The notes below the pieces were generated by a model that was not told where the DNA came from, did not search any database, and saw nothing but the letters and a program-made list of their open reading frames with translations. The translations under genes and the position numbers were made by a program. Below are positions 15,802 to 22,318 of a DNA stretch of 25,836 nucleotides, in pieces; the stretch's first letter is position 1, and each line of letters opens with the position of its first letter. The DNA is from Clostridiaceae bacterium (GTDB taxonomy: Bacteria > Bacillota > Clostridia > Lachnospirales > Lachnospiraceae), in contig CABIYE010000036.1 in the NCBI GenBank assembly GCA_902362865.1, forward strand, positions 1 to 25,836. The letters are read 5' to 3'.

Positions 15802-17097
15802 TTAGTCATTGCCCACCACTTTATCAAGAAGCCGAACTGATTTTCGTTTCGCATCTCTTGTGGAGTGAGCATAGACGTTCATTGTGGTACTGACATCTGA
15901 GTGTCCCAACAATTCCTGCACATCTTTTGGGGCAGCTCCATTTGCTAAAAGGTTGCTTGTATAGGTGTGACGTAACTGGTGGAAATGAAAGCCTTCAAAT
16001 CCCTCTAATGTTTTTGCCACCTTTCTGCAAACAGTCCCCAAAGTAGTTGGAAGTTCCAAACAACCATCCGGTCTTAAACAGACGAAAGAAATTTCTTTAT
16101 AATCTGTCGGGACTTCCTCTGTTCTGTCTAAACAATAATATTCGTAGTACACTCTGTTTTTCTCTTTGACCTCTTTGTAGTAGTTCGTGTGATAAAGTTC
16201 TCCGTACTGCATTCGATTTTTTAACTGCTCTTTCCGGGCATTACGGAAAATCTCTACCAGTGTATCTCCAAAATCAACAACCCTTACTTTTTTCCGCTTG
16301 GTTGGTCCGATGATATATTTGCGCTTTGAGCCATCATATCGGATGCTGCGTCTTATGGTAAGGCATTGTTCTTCCAGATTTACGTCCTGCCATGCCAAAC
16401 CGCAGGCTTCTCCAATACGAAGCCCGGCATAATAGGCTATCTGGATTGGAAGTATTGCGGCTGGGTTCTTTTTTTGCAGATAAGCAAGCAATCTTTCATA
16501 ATCTTCTCGTGAAATTGGTTGGACATTTCCGTCCATATCCTCATCGGAAAACAAATCCACTTCATCCGTCTGATACCGCAGTTTAATATACTGCATGGGA
16601 TTGAACGTAATATACTGCTTTGGAAATACTGCAAAACGGAAGGACTGCTGCATGACTGCGGAAAAAGAATGGATATAATCTTTGCTGTAACCCTTTCTCT
16701 CTTTTCCGTCGGGATGAACTCCCCCGAAGGAAAGCAAATCGAAGAAGGATTGCAAATGTTCAGAGGTTACATTTTTCAGTTTCCGTTCTGCCAATGGGTG
16801 TTTCTTGATATTTCGGATTGTTCCGAGGTAATTCTCCACCGTACCATTGCTGAGCGTACCTGTTTTTAATTCCTCCTCTGCCCACACATCCAAAAGCTGT
16901 CCGACTGTGAGATTTTCCGCTTTGGCAACAAATTTCTTTTTCTCATAATCATCCATTGCCTGACGGAGCAGCTTTTCAGTTTCACTTTTGCTTTCTGTTC
17001 CAACGCATTCTTTCTGAACAAGATTGCCGCTTGCGTCCTCTACATAGAAGCGGTAGTACCATTTCTTTCCTTTTTTTCTTACAGATCCTTTTGCCAT
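15802..17097 (-). CDS. int: Tyrosine-type site-specific integrase
   Basis: It integrates and excises the element. 431 aa. The N-terminal arm-binding domain (1-60, KGSVRKKGKKWYYRFYVED) is like those of Tn916/phage-type integrases, then a SAM-like core-binding domain (about 63-165) and the catalytic domain (about 195-430). The catalytic set is visible: R227 (AGLRIGE), H373 and R376 (HQLRHTY), H399 (LLGHSD) and Y409 (NVYAH). It carries an insert of about 50 residues (about 295-345) between the beta sheet and the second catalytic box. The start is the ATG at 17097 after AAAGGAG. It is downstream of the repressor gene on the same strand (86-bp gap) and ends 4 bp from the left-end repeat cluster. 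Confidence 0.95.
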   Translation of the reverse strand: MAKGSVRKKGKKWYYRFYVEDASGNLVQKECVGTESKSETEKLLRQAMDDYEKKKFVAKAENLTVGQLLDVWAEEELKTGTLSNGTVENYLGTIRNIKKHPLAERKLKNVTSEHLQSFFDLLSFGGVHPDGKERKGYSKDYIHSFSAVMQQSFRFAVFPKQYITFNPMQYIKLRYQTDEVDLFSDEDMDGNVQPISREDYERLLAYLQKKNPAAILPIQIAYYAGLRIGEACGLAWQDVNLEEQCLTIRRSIRYDGSKRKYIIGPTKRKKVRVVDFGDTLVEIFRNARKEQLKNRMQYGELYHTNYYKEVKEKNRVYYEYYCLDRTEEVPTDYKEISFVCLRPDGCLELPTTLGTVCRKVAKTLEGFEGFHFHQLRHTYTSNLLANGAAPKDVQELLGHSDVSTTMNVYAHSTRDAKRKSVRLLDKVVGND

Positions 17098-17183
17098 AAT
17101 CGTATGTCTCCTTTCGATATTAGACAATCGGAACTGATGAAATGCTTCGTGCGTGTAAGTATATCATAACTCCGGTTGTCTTA

Positions 17184-17813
17184 CTATACCGATTCGGAAT
17201 CTTCGTATAAGACTTCTGATAAAAGATTTGCAAGCCTTTGTTCTGCTGTTTTTGGTTTCTTGGAATAGAGCCTTACAACGTCTGCCATCTCATTAAAAGC
17301 ATTGATGGTGTGAGTGATTTCCCTTAAGAACATAATCTCATTATATTCATCATTCGATTCAAACCCTATTGTTTTGGCAATATCCGTCTGACCAGCATTC
17401 CCCTTGAAGTTTTTGCAGGCGAACTGGAAGGAATCCAAAAACAGACCATATTGTTTTAACATCAGCAGTAATAAATCTTTTGAAAAAGCATCTTCTTCTT
17501 TGGTAAGGGCAAGCGGTAACTGTTCCAGAATATCTCCCATCGCATCACGAATCTGTAACTCTCTCTTATCCGTAATGTCGGTTTCATATTCATCTGTTTC
17601 CCCTTTGAGCCATTCCACAGATACATGGAGTGCTTCCGAAAGACCTTCCAGCACCATTTTTTTCGTATTGTCAATCGAACCATTCTCATAACGCAGGATT
17701 GTAGAAGCGGTAACACCCATCTTTTCTGCGACATAAGGCTGTGTCAGATTCAATTCCAGACGGCGCTGTTTTACTCTGCTGCCTATCAGCTTGCGTAGTT
17801 CTTTATCTTTCAT
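17184..17813 (-). CDS. cI-like XRE-family repressor of the element
   Basis: 209 aa. The N-terminal helix-turn-helix of the XRE/cI type (about 5-65: IGSRVKQRRLELNLTQPYVAEKMGVTASTILRYENG) is followed by a helical C-terminal region (about 80-209) without a peptidase Ser/Lys site. It is therefore not an obvious LexA-type self-cleaving repressor. The ATG at 17813 follows AAAAAGGAGG. It is divergent from the excisionase gene. One TTGCA-N3-TGCAA palindrome covers its own -35 box and another sits just after the -10 of the excisionase promoter, so it probably represses both. Confidence 0.88.
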   Translation of the reverse strand: MKDKELRKLIGSRVKQRRLELNLTQPYVAEKMGVTASTILRYENGSIDNTKKMVLEGLSEALHVSVEWLKGETDEYETDITDKRELQIRDAMGDILEQLPLALTKEEDAFSKDLLLLMLKQYGLFLDSFQFACKNFKGNAGQTDIAKTIGFESNDEYNEIMFLREITHTINAFNEMADVVRLYSKKPKTAEQRLANLLSEVLYEDSESV

Positions 17814-17843
17814 GCTGACTGCCTCCTTTTTCGGTATGTATGA

Positions 17844-17872
17844 ATTATAGCATTGTTTTTCTGTAATTGCAA
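17844..17872 (-). promoter_or_regulatory. Repressor promoter
   Basis: Minus strand: -35 TTGCAA (17867-17872), 17-bp spacer, -10 TATAAT (17844-17849). The -35 lies inside the first operator palindrome. Confidence 0.7.
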
Positions 17873-17879
17873 TATGCAA
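17867..17879. promoter_or_regulatory. Operator 1 (TTGCA-ATA-TGCAA)
   Basis: Perfect palindrome with 5-bp arms and a 3-bp centre. It covers the -35 of the repressor promoter and matches operator 2 in both half sites. Confidence 0.65.
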
Positions 17880-17910
17880 CTTAAAAATTATTTTTAATAT
17901 TTCGTAACGC

Positions 17911-17939
17911 TTGACAAAAAGATATGAAAAGGATATACT
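17911..17939 (+). promoter_or_regulatory. Excisionase/mobilization-side promoter
   Basis: TTGACA (17911-17916), 17-bp spacer, TATACT (17934-17939). Near-consensus, so it would be strong when not repressed. Confidence 0.8.
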
Positions 17940-17952
17940 TACATCACAAGAA

Positions 17953-17965
17953 TTGCATAATGCAA
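17953..17965. promoter_or_regulatory. Operator 2 (TTGCA-TAA-TGCAA)
   Basis: Same half sites as operator 1, 86 bp away, placed at about +7 to +19 of the rightward transcript. That is a typical repression position. A further half site TTGCAT occurs at about 18001-18006 inside the excisionase gene. Confidence 0.65.
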
Positions 17966-17984
17966 TTTATAAGGAGGTGATTAT

Positions 17985-18215
17985 ATGACGCAAAGAAAAA
18001 TTGCATTATCCATCGAAGAAGCTGCTGACTATACGGGAATCGGCAGAAACACCTTAAGACAGCTTGTAGAATGGAAGAAACTTCCAGTATTAAAGGTTGG
18101 TCGCAAAGTCCTGATTAAAACCGATATTCTGGAAATGTTTATGGAAGCGAATGAAGGTCGTGATTTGAGGGATAGAGGAAATGTAAAAGCCGTAACAAGA
18201 ACTGCGGCAAATTAA
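17985..18215 (+). CDS. xis: Excisionase-type small helix-turn-helix protein
   Basis: 76 aa. It is a MerR/Xis-like winged helix, with the pattern LSIEEAADYTGIGRNTLRQLVEWKKLPVLKVGRKVLIKTDILEMFM that is common to excisionases of Tn916-type elements and to 'excisionase-family' DNA-binding proteins. The ATG at 17985 follows an AAGGAGGTGATTAT site. It is the first gene of the rightward operon and divergent from the repressor and integrase. Its role in directing excision is inferred from family and position. Confidence 0.85.
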   Translation: MTQRKIALSIEEAADYTGIGRNTLRQLVEWKKLPVLKVGRKVLIKTDILEMFMEANEGRDLRDRGNVKAVTRTAAN

Positions 18216-18218
18216 AAA

Positions 18219-18240
18219 GGCGGCTTCCAAAGAAACCGCC
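18219..18240 (+). other. Hairpin after the excisionase gene
   Basis: GGCGG/CCGCC stem (18219-18223 with 18236-18240) right after the stop codon, with partial pairing in the loop. No T tract follows, so it is more likely an mRNA-stability or pausing element than a terminator. The rest of the 140-bp gap to the next gene holds nothing I can name. Confidence 0.4.
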
Positions 18241-18355
18241 AAAGGTTCTATCAGACCGAAGCCATGATATACCTACACGCAAGAAGATTATACCATGTGC
18301 TTCTTCTGATACGCAACCGAGAACTTATGTTTGTAAAAGAAAGGGGAATGTAATC

Positions 18356-18670
18356 ATGGCAAAATCAACAAAAAGTTATGAAGAACGAATGCTTGAAATG
18401 GAAAAGAAGGAACAGGAAAGCCTTGAAAAAGCAAAACGATATGCAGCACAGAAGAAAGAACTTCTGAAACGAAAGAAAGCCGAAGAAAGTAAAAAACGAA
18501 CCCATAGGCTCTGTCAGGTTGGCGGTGCGGTGGAATCCGTTCTCGGTGCGCCTATCGAGGAAGAGGACATCCCAAAGCTGATTGGTTTTCTGAAAAAGCA
18601 GGAAGCCAATGGGAAATTTTTTTCAAAGGCAATGCAGAAAGAAACACATACCGATATGGAGGAAGTGTAA
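18356..18670 (+). CDS. DUF3847-like mobilization-region protein
   Basis: 104 aa, highly charged, with a long N-terminal helix or coiled coil (about 5-50, rich in E/K) followed by a compact segment (RLCQVGGAVESVLG...EEEDIPKLIGFLKKQEANGKFF). This is the DUF3847 layout, a family often found just upstream of MobA/MobL relaxase genes in Firmicute mobile elements. The ATG at 18356 follows AAAGGGGAATGTAATC. It ends 27 bp before the oriT stem region. By position it could be a relaxosome accessory or DNA-binding protein, but this is not shown. Confidence 0.75.
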   Translation: MAKSTKSYEERMLEMEKKEQESLEKAKRYAAQKKELLKRKKAEESKKRTHRLCQVGGAVESVLGAPIEEEDIPKLIGFLKKQEANGKFFSKAMQKETHTDMEEV

Positions 18671-18696
18671 TGGCGGGGGGGGATGAGTTTTTCATT

Positions 18697-18773
18697 CCCT
18701 TCATTGCTTTTTCATGAAGGGCGCACTTATGGACAACCAGAGGTCGTCCCAATAAGTTTGCCACAAGTGGCAA
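18697..18773 (-). other. oriT: Origin of transfer (oriT), MOBQ/RSF1010-like
   Basis: On the minus strand an inverted repeat GGACGAC-CTCTG-GTTGTCC (18749-18731, one G:T pair) is followed directly by ATAAGTGCGCCCTT (18730-18717). The core TAAGTGCGCCCT is, from memory, the nick-region sequence of RSF1010/R1162, where it also follows an inverted repeat. By that analogy the nick is between 18722 and 18721 on the minus strand. Further palindromes flank it: TTGCCAC-AA-GTGGCAA (18758-18773) and CCCTTCAT/ATGAAGGG (18697-18721). Transfer from this nick would send the integrase side first and the mob genes last. Confidence 0.8.
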
Positions 18774-18998
18774 CCGGTCTTCGCTCACGCTTGCCGGGCT
18801 CGTTCCGTCGGCGGGGCTTTCAGCCAGACCTGCTCATGCCGCAGGAGGCACTCTTCGCCAGAGGGGCGCATTCCATGCAGGCTGCTATGCGCAGGGCACT
18901 CTTACGCAGAGGGCGTTCCGGCAATACTGCTTTTTCTAAAACTGAAAGCAATGTTGCCGGAAATCTATGCCGGATGTGCAGAAAGGGGGAATCCAGAC
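18774..18998. other. GC-rich non-coding region between oriT and the relaxase gene
   Basis: No gene is supported. It contains several hairpins, for example GCGCAT/ATGCGC (18866-18871 with 18887-18892), and two related segments of the form GGCACTCTT-N-CGC-AGAGGG (about 18847-18868 and 18894-18915). Its composition is clearly more GC-rich than the cargo. It may belong to the oriT and carry relaxosome protein sites. Confidence 0.5.
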
Positions 18999-20720
18999 AT
19001 GGCGATTTTTCATTACACAATCAAAATAGTCGGACGAAGTAAAGGGAAATCTGTTATCTCCGCTTCCGCATATCTCAATGGGGATGTGATGAAAAACGAG
19101 GAAACCGGGCGAATCAGTTATTACACTTCTAAAAAAGAAGTGGTCTACACCAGTCTGATGATGTGCGAAAACGCACCTCCTGAATGGCAGATAGTACCAG
19201 AAGAAAATATAAAACGCTTTCAAAAATCTGTCCGATACAAAAGGTCAGAAGATAAAGAAGCTGCTTTAGAAAAATTTAAAATCACATTTCAGAAACAACG
19301 GTTATGGAATGAGGTATTGAAGATTGAAAAAAGTGCAGATGCCCAACTTGGCAGGTCATTTGAATTTGCCCTCCCCAAAGAATGGAGCAGACAGGAACAG
19401 ATTCAATATACAGCCGACTATATCAAAAAAACATTTGTGGATAAGGGAATGTGTGCTGATTGGAGTATCCACGACAAAGGGGATGGCAATCCTCATGTCC
19501 ATCTGCTTCTGACAATGCGCCCTTTTAACCCGGATCATTCTTGGGGGAAGAAAGAAGTCAAAGATTGGGATTTTGTCAGAGATAAAAGCGGAAATATCGT
19601 GATTGATGAATCCCATCCGAACTGGTGGCAGGATAAGAAAAACCCTGACCGTCATGGAATCCGTATCCCTGTATTAGATGAAAACGGAATCCAGAAGATT
19701 GGTGCAAGAAACCGCCTGCAATGGAAACGGGTACTGACCGATGCTACGGGATGGAACAATCCAAAAAACTGTGAACTGTGGCGGAGCGAGTGGGCAAAGG
19801 TGTGTAATAAACATCTGCCTTTGCATAATCAGGTCGATCACCGTTCTTACGAAAAGCAGGGAAAACTCCAGATTCCTACCATCCATGAAGGTGCTGACGC
19901 AAGAAAGATTGAACAAAAGTTTCTTGCCGGGCAGGAAATAAAAGGTTCGTGGAAAGTAGCGGAAAATCAAATCATAAAACAACAAAACACGTTATTGCAA
20001 AAGATACTGGACACCTTTGGGAAAGTATCAGGTGCATTATCATTATGGAAGGAGCGATTAAATGACATTAGAAGAAAGCCGGGAAATTATACCCTTAATG
20101 GAGTCCATGATTGGGCAAATCGAAGAACAGCAGACCTTAATGGCAGAAATGCTTCTGGAAATGCAGAACCGGGACACCCAACTCTCTCTTATGCAGGAAC
20201 AGAATCAGAAATTGCAAAAATTAAACAGCGAGTTATCCGAGCTGCTCAACATTTTGCCAAATACCGAGGAACTACTTTCCAAGATGGAAGAACAGAAAAC
20301 GAAGATAGAACTTTTGGAAAACGAAAATCAGCAATGGCAGATATTGGCACAGAAGCTGAACAGCGAAAACAGTTTATTACTGAAACAGAACACCGAATTG
20401 CTGAACTGGAACAGCAGGTAGAGAAAGGACGTGATATAGATGAACGAATCCAGAGAATTAAAGAACGCCGAACAGTTGGAAGAACTTCTGCTCTTGACCG
20501 AGGAGATACAAGAAGAGTTGGAACAGAAAGACCAGCTTATCGTGGAACTGAAGACGCAGCTCAACGAATCTCTGACCTTGAACGAGAAATTAAACAAAGA
20601 GAACAGAGCCGGGAATATTCAAGCATTAAAGAACGACTTGAAGCTGGCAGACAGAGCATTGCGGAGCGAGAAAGAGAAGCTGCGAAGCGCAAACGTCACG
20701 ATAGAGGAATGTCAAGATAA
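18999..20720 (+). CDS. mobA: MobA/MobL-family (MOBQ) relaxase
   Basis: It nicks oriT and pilots the strand into the recipient. 573 aa. The relaxase domain (about 1-220) starts MAIFHYTIK with the candidate catalytic Y25 in SASAY, the same residue number as Tyr25 of RSF1010 MobA. It has FEFALPKEW and the metal site HDKGDGNPHVHLLL (H158, H166, H168), and ends with VDHRSYEKQG as in MobA. The C-terminal part (about 350-573) is a charged, Arg/Glu-rich helical tail with no primase domain. The start is the ATG at 18999 after AAAGGGGG; a longer reading from 18951 has no site. The last 659 bp are also read in another frame by two further genes. Confidence 0.93.
   Translation: MAIFHYTIKIVGRSKGKSVISASAYLNGDVMKNEETGRISYYTSKKEVVYTSLMMCENAPPEWQIVPEENIKRFQKSVRYKRSEDKEAALEKFKITFQKQRLWNEVLKIEKSADAQLGRSFEFALPKEWSRQEQIQYTADYIKKTFVDKGMCADWSIHDKGDGNPHVHLLLTMRPFNPDHSWGKKEVKDWDFVRDKSGNIVIDESHPNWWQDKKNPDRHGIRIPVLDENGIQKIGARNRLQWKRVLTDATGWNNPKNCELWRSEWAKVCNKHLPLHNQVDHRSYEKQGKLQIPTIHEGADARKIEQKFLAGQEIKGSWKVAENQIIKQQNTLLQKILDTFGKVSGALSLWKERLNDIRRKPGNYTLNGVHDWANRRTADLNGRNASGNAEPGHPTLSYAGTESEIAKIKQRVIRAAQHFAKYRGTTFQDGRTENEDRTFGKRKSAMADIGTEAEQRKQFITETEHRIAELEQQVEKGRDIDERIQRIKERRTVGRTSALDRGDTRRVGTERPAYRGTEDAAQRISDLEREIKQREQSREYSSIKERLEAGRQSIAEREREAAKRKRHDRGMSR
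20062..20421 (+). CDS. Coiled-coil protein nested inside the relaxase gene (different frame)
   Basis: 119 aa, wholly inside mobA, read one base forward of it. ATG at 20062 is preceded by GGAAGGAGCGATTAA, a strong site with good spacing. The protein is almost one continuous amphipathic coiled coil (leucine/methionine heptads, e.g. LMEQNQ-type, then LQKLNSELSELLNIL, and KIELLENENQQW), with no cysteine and no membrane helix. Such a clean heptad pattern would be unlikely in a shadow frame. It ends at TAG 20419-20421, 18 bp before the next gene in the same frame. Probably a relaxosome or transfer accessory protein; no family recognised. Confidence 0.7.
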   Translation: MTLEESREIIPLMESMIGQIEEQQTLMAEMLLEMQNRDTQLSLMQEQNQKLQKLNSELSELLNILPNTEELLSKMEEQKTKIELLENENQQWQILAQKLNSENSLLLKQNTELLNWNSR

Positions 20721-21393
20721 AATACGATGCTTAACACAACAACGGGATTATGCCCGGACACATCAGAAAATCGTAGAGATACCGGTAGAAAAGCCGGTAC
20801 TCTATAAAAAATGCGAAGCCTGTGACCGGACAGCCTATCAGAATGCAAAAGCAAGATACGAAACACAAAAAGAGCAACTTGCAGGACAATATAAAGCAAA
20901 AACGGTAATGTTCCAAACAACCTTGTTCCTTCTTGCATGGTATTCGCTGACAACCACTCTTTTTCAGGCAGTACAGTCAGATGTGTTCCTTTCCGATTGC
21001 AAATCATTCTTCCATGATGCAGCATCATTCATACAAACTTTTATCGGTTGGACGATTGATGCCGGGCAATCTGTGGCACAAATCAGCACAAAAATTCCAA
21101 ATGAGATTATAGCCGGAATCATATATTGGTTATTGATGATATTGGTTGTTGGAATATGTGTGGCAGGGACAGGGATACTGGCAATACTGATAGAAATAAA
21201 GGTTATAGAATTATATAAGAAAAACTGTTGGGATGTTATTACCCTACTGATGATACTGACAAGTGCGGCTGTCATCATTTATTTTGGAGAAGTAATTAAA
21301 AAAGCATTATCAATAAATCTGTTGTTCTTTTGGTTAATTTTACAAGGAATATATCTTACAATTCGACGCTATATAAGTCAAGATACTGATTGA
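20440..21393 (+). CDS. Coiled-coil plus multi-pass membrane protein overlapping the relaxase 3' end (DUF6040-like)
   Basis: 317 aa. It overlaps the last 281 bp of mobA in the other frame and then extends 673 bp beyond. ATG at 20440 has AGAAAGGA about ten bases upstream. Residues about 1-110 form a long coiled coil; a short cysteine motif KKCEACDRTAY follows at about 122-135; then four membrane helices (about 154-177, 214-245, 255-275, 282-305). The layout resembles the DUF6040 family, as I remember it, seen next to MobA/MobL relaxases. By analogy with RSF1010 MobB, a membrane protein encoded within mobA in another frame, it may tie the relaxosome to the membrane or coupling protein. That role is inference. 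Confidence 0.8.
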   Translation: MNESRELKNAEQLEELLLLTEEIQEELEQKDQLIVELKTQLNESLTLNEKLNKENRAGNIQALKNDLKLADRALRSEKEKLRSANVTIEECQDKIRCLTQQRDYARTHQKIVEIPVEKPVLYKKCEACDRTAYQNAKARYETQKEQLAGQYKAKTVMFQTTLFLLAWYSLTTTLFQAVQSDVFLSDCKSFFHDAASFIQTFIGWTIDAGQSVAQISTKIPNEIIAGIIYWLLMILVVGICVAGTGILAILIEIKVIELYKKNCWDVITLLMILTSAAVIIYFGEVIKKALSINLLFFWLILQGIYLTIRRYISQDTD

Positions 21394-21418
21394 CTAGATA
21401 CAAAATATTTGATAAAAT
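21390..21418 (+). promoter_or_regulatory. Bacteriocin gene promoter
   Basis: TTGACT (21390-21395), 17-bp spacer, TAAAAT (21413-21418). The -35 overlaps the stop codon of the preceding membrane-protein gene, so the cargo cassette has its own start. Confidence 0.75.
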
Positions 21419-21456
21419 ATAAATAGAAATACAGCAGATCAAAGGAAGTAAAACTT

Positions 21457-21801
21457 ATGAGAGCAAAGAAAGTGATTGTAGGGGTAGCTATTAGTGCAAT
21501 GTTAATTTCTTCATCAATTCCAGTAATGGCATTTTCTGTTACAAACGGGAATAAGACATTTGATAAAAAGTGGGAATTGAGCACTACATCTGATGGCGGA
21601 AAAGGTGTTTTGACTTATGGTTATAATACTCTTGCTATTAATGAAGATTATGCACACGCATATCATTCAACTAAAGATCATTACGCATATGTCAAGAATG
21701 GAAATGGTTCTTTTTCGGGTTCAAATGTTGGTAAAGGTAATTGGTCTAAAATTGAGGTTGCTCATAAAGGAAATAGTATTACCTACGGTAATAGCTACTA
21801 A
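21457..21801 (+). CDS. Lactococcin-972-family bacteriocin precursor
   Basis: 114 aa. A Sec-type signal peptide (basic start MRAKK, hydrophobic core to about 24, AXA-like cleavage after VMA at 25) leaves a mature peptide of about 89 residues without cysteines. The mature part has the family look: Gly-rich start, aromatic YGYNT, then DYAHAYHSTKDHYAYVKNG, and a late GKGNWSKIEVAHKG block that corresponds to the G-x-W-A-x-A region of lactococcin 972. Lactococcin 972 blocks septum formation by binding lipid II. The usual mature length is about 66 residues, so this one is somewhat longer at its N terminus. ATG after CAAAGGAAG. The family call is strongly backed by the downstream transporter pair. 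Confidence 0.85.
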   Translation: MRAKKVIVGVAISAMLISSSIPVMAFSVTNGNKTFDKKWELSTTSDGGKGVLTYGYNTLAINEDYAHAYHSTKDHYAYVKNGNGSFSGSNVGKGNWSKIEVAHKGNSITYGNSY

Positions 21802-21823
21802 ACAAAGGTTCGGGATAATGGCT

Positions 21824-21853
21824 GAGTGGTTGGAATTCCAACCACTCTTTTTT
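21824..21853 (+). terminator. Terminator/attenuator after the bacteriocin gene
   Basis: Perfect 10-bp stem GAGTGGTTGG/CCAACCACTC with AATT loop and six T's, 22 bp after the bacteriocin stop. The next gene starts 15 bp later and has no promoter of its own that I can see, so this probably limits read-through to the export/immunity genes. Confidence 0.92.
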
Positions 21854-21868
21854 GTGGAGTGTATATAA

Positions 21869-22318
21869 ATGAAGAAAAAAATAAAATATATAGGAATTGT
21901 TTTGGTTATTTTGTTCTGTTGCTATAATTTATTTTGGTACTTCGGGAGTTATAAACCATATAACGAATTTCAGAAAGACTTCCCTGAAATAGAAGAATCT
22001 GGAGTAAAAATTTACACAGATAAAGATGGATTCCAGTATAGTGTGTCTGTCCCTGATTATTTGCTTTGGAATGGAAATCTTGCGATAGCTGAGTCAGATG
22101 TTCGATATGCACTAATTATTTGGATAAAACCATTTCACCAAGGAATAAGTCAAGGCGTGCTATTTAATGACTATAAGGATTTGAATACTCAAATTATGTT
22201 GTCAAGTAGCAAAAAAGCTGAAGATCAAGAAGATCAATGGATTGTTGATGAAAATAGCACAATATTGACTACGATATTTGAAAAAGCAAATAAAGTATGG
22301 AATCTGGGGTTGAAATAA
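21869..22318 (+). CDS. Small membrane-anchored protein, possible bacteriocin immunity factor
   Basis: 149 aa. One N-terminal membrane helix (about 6-26) after a KKKIK start, without a lipobox, then an extracytoplasmic domain of about 120 residues (…FQYSVSVPDYLLWNGNLAIAE…LIIWIKPF…). No family recognised. It sits between the bacteriocin gene and the transporter pair, and its TAA stop is immediately followed by the next ATG, so it is translated with them. By place and topology it may be the self-protection protein, since a surface-exposed domain would meet the bacteriocin at lipid II. A role in maturation or export is the alternative. Confidence 0.75.
   Translation: MKKKIKYIGIVLVILFCCYNLFWYFGSYKPYNEFQKDFPEIEESGVKIYTDKDGFQYSVSVPDYLLWNGNLAIAESDVRYALIIWIKPFHQGISQGVLFNDYKDLNTQIMLSSSKKAEDQEDQWIVDENSTILTTIFEKANKVWNLGLK

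Noticed and set aside
18683..19042. 119-aa rightward ORF across oriT and the GC-rich region
   Set aside because: It has no ribosome site, spans the oriT palindromes, is Arg/Pro/Gly-rich without pattern and runs into the relaxase start in another frame. It looks like a GC-driven open frame.
20062..21393. Single longer protein made by reading through the stop at 20419
   Set aside because: Two in-frame TAG codons (20419-20421 and 20437-20439) separate the ORFs and a ribosome site lies between them, so two genes are simpler.
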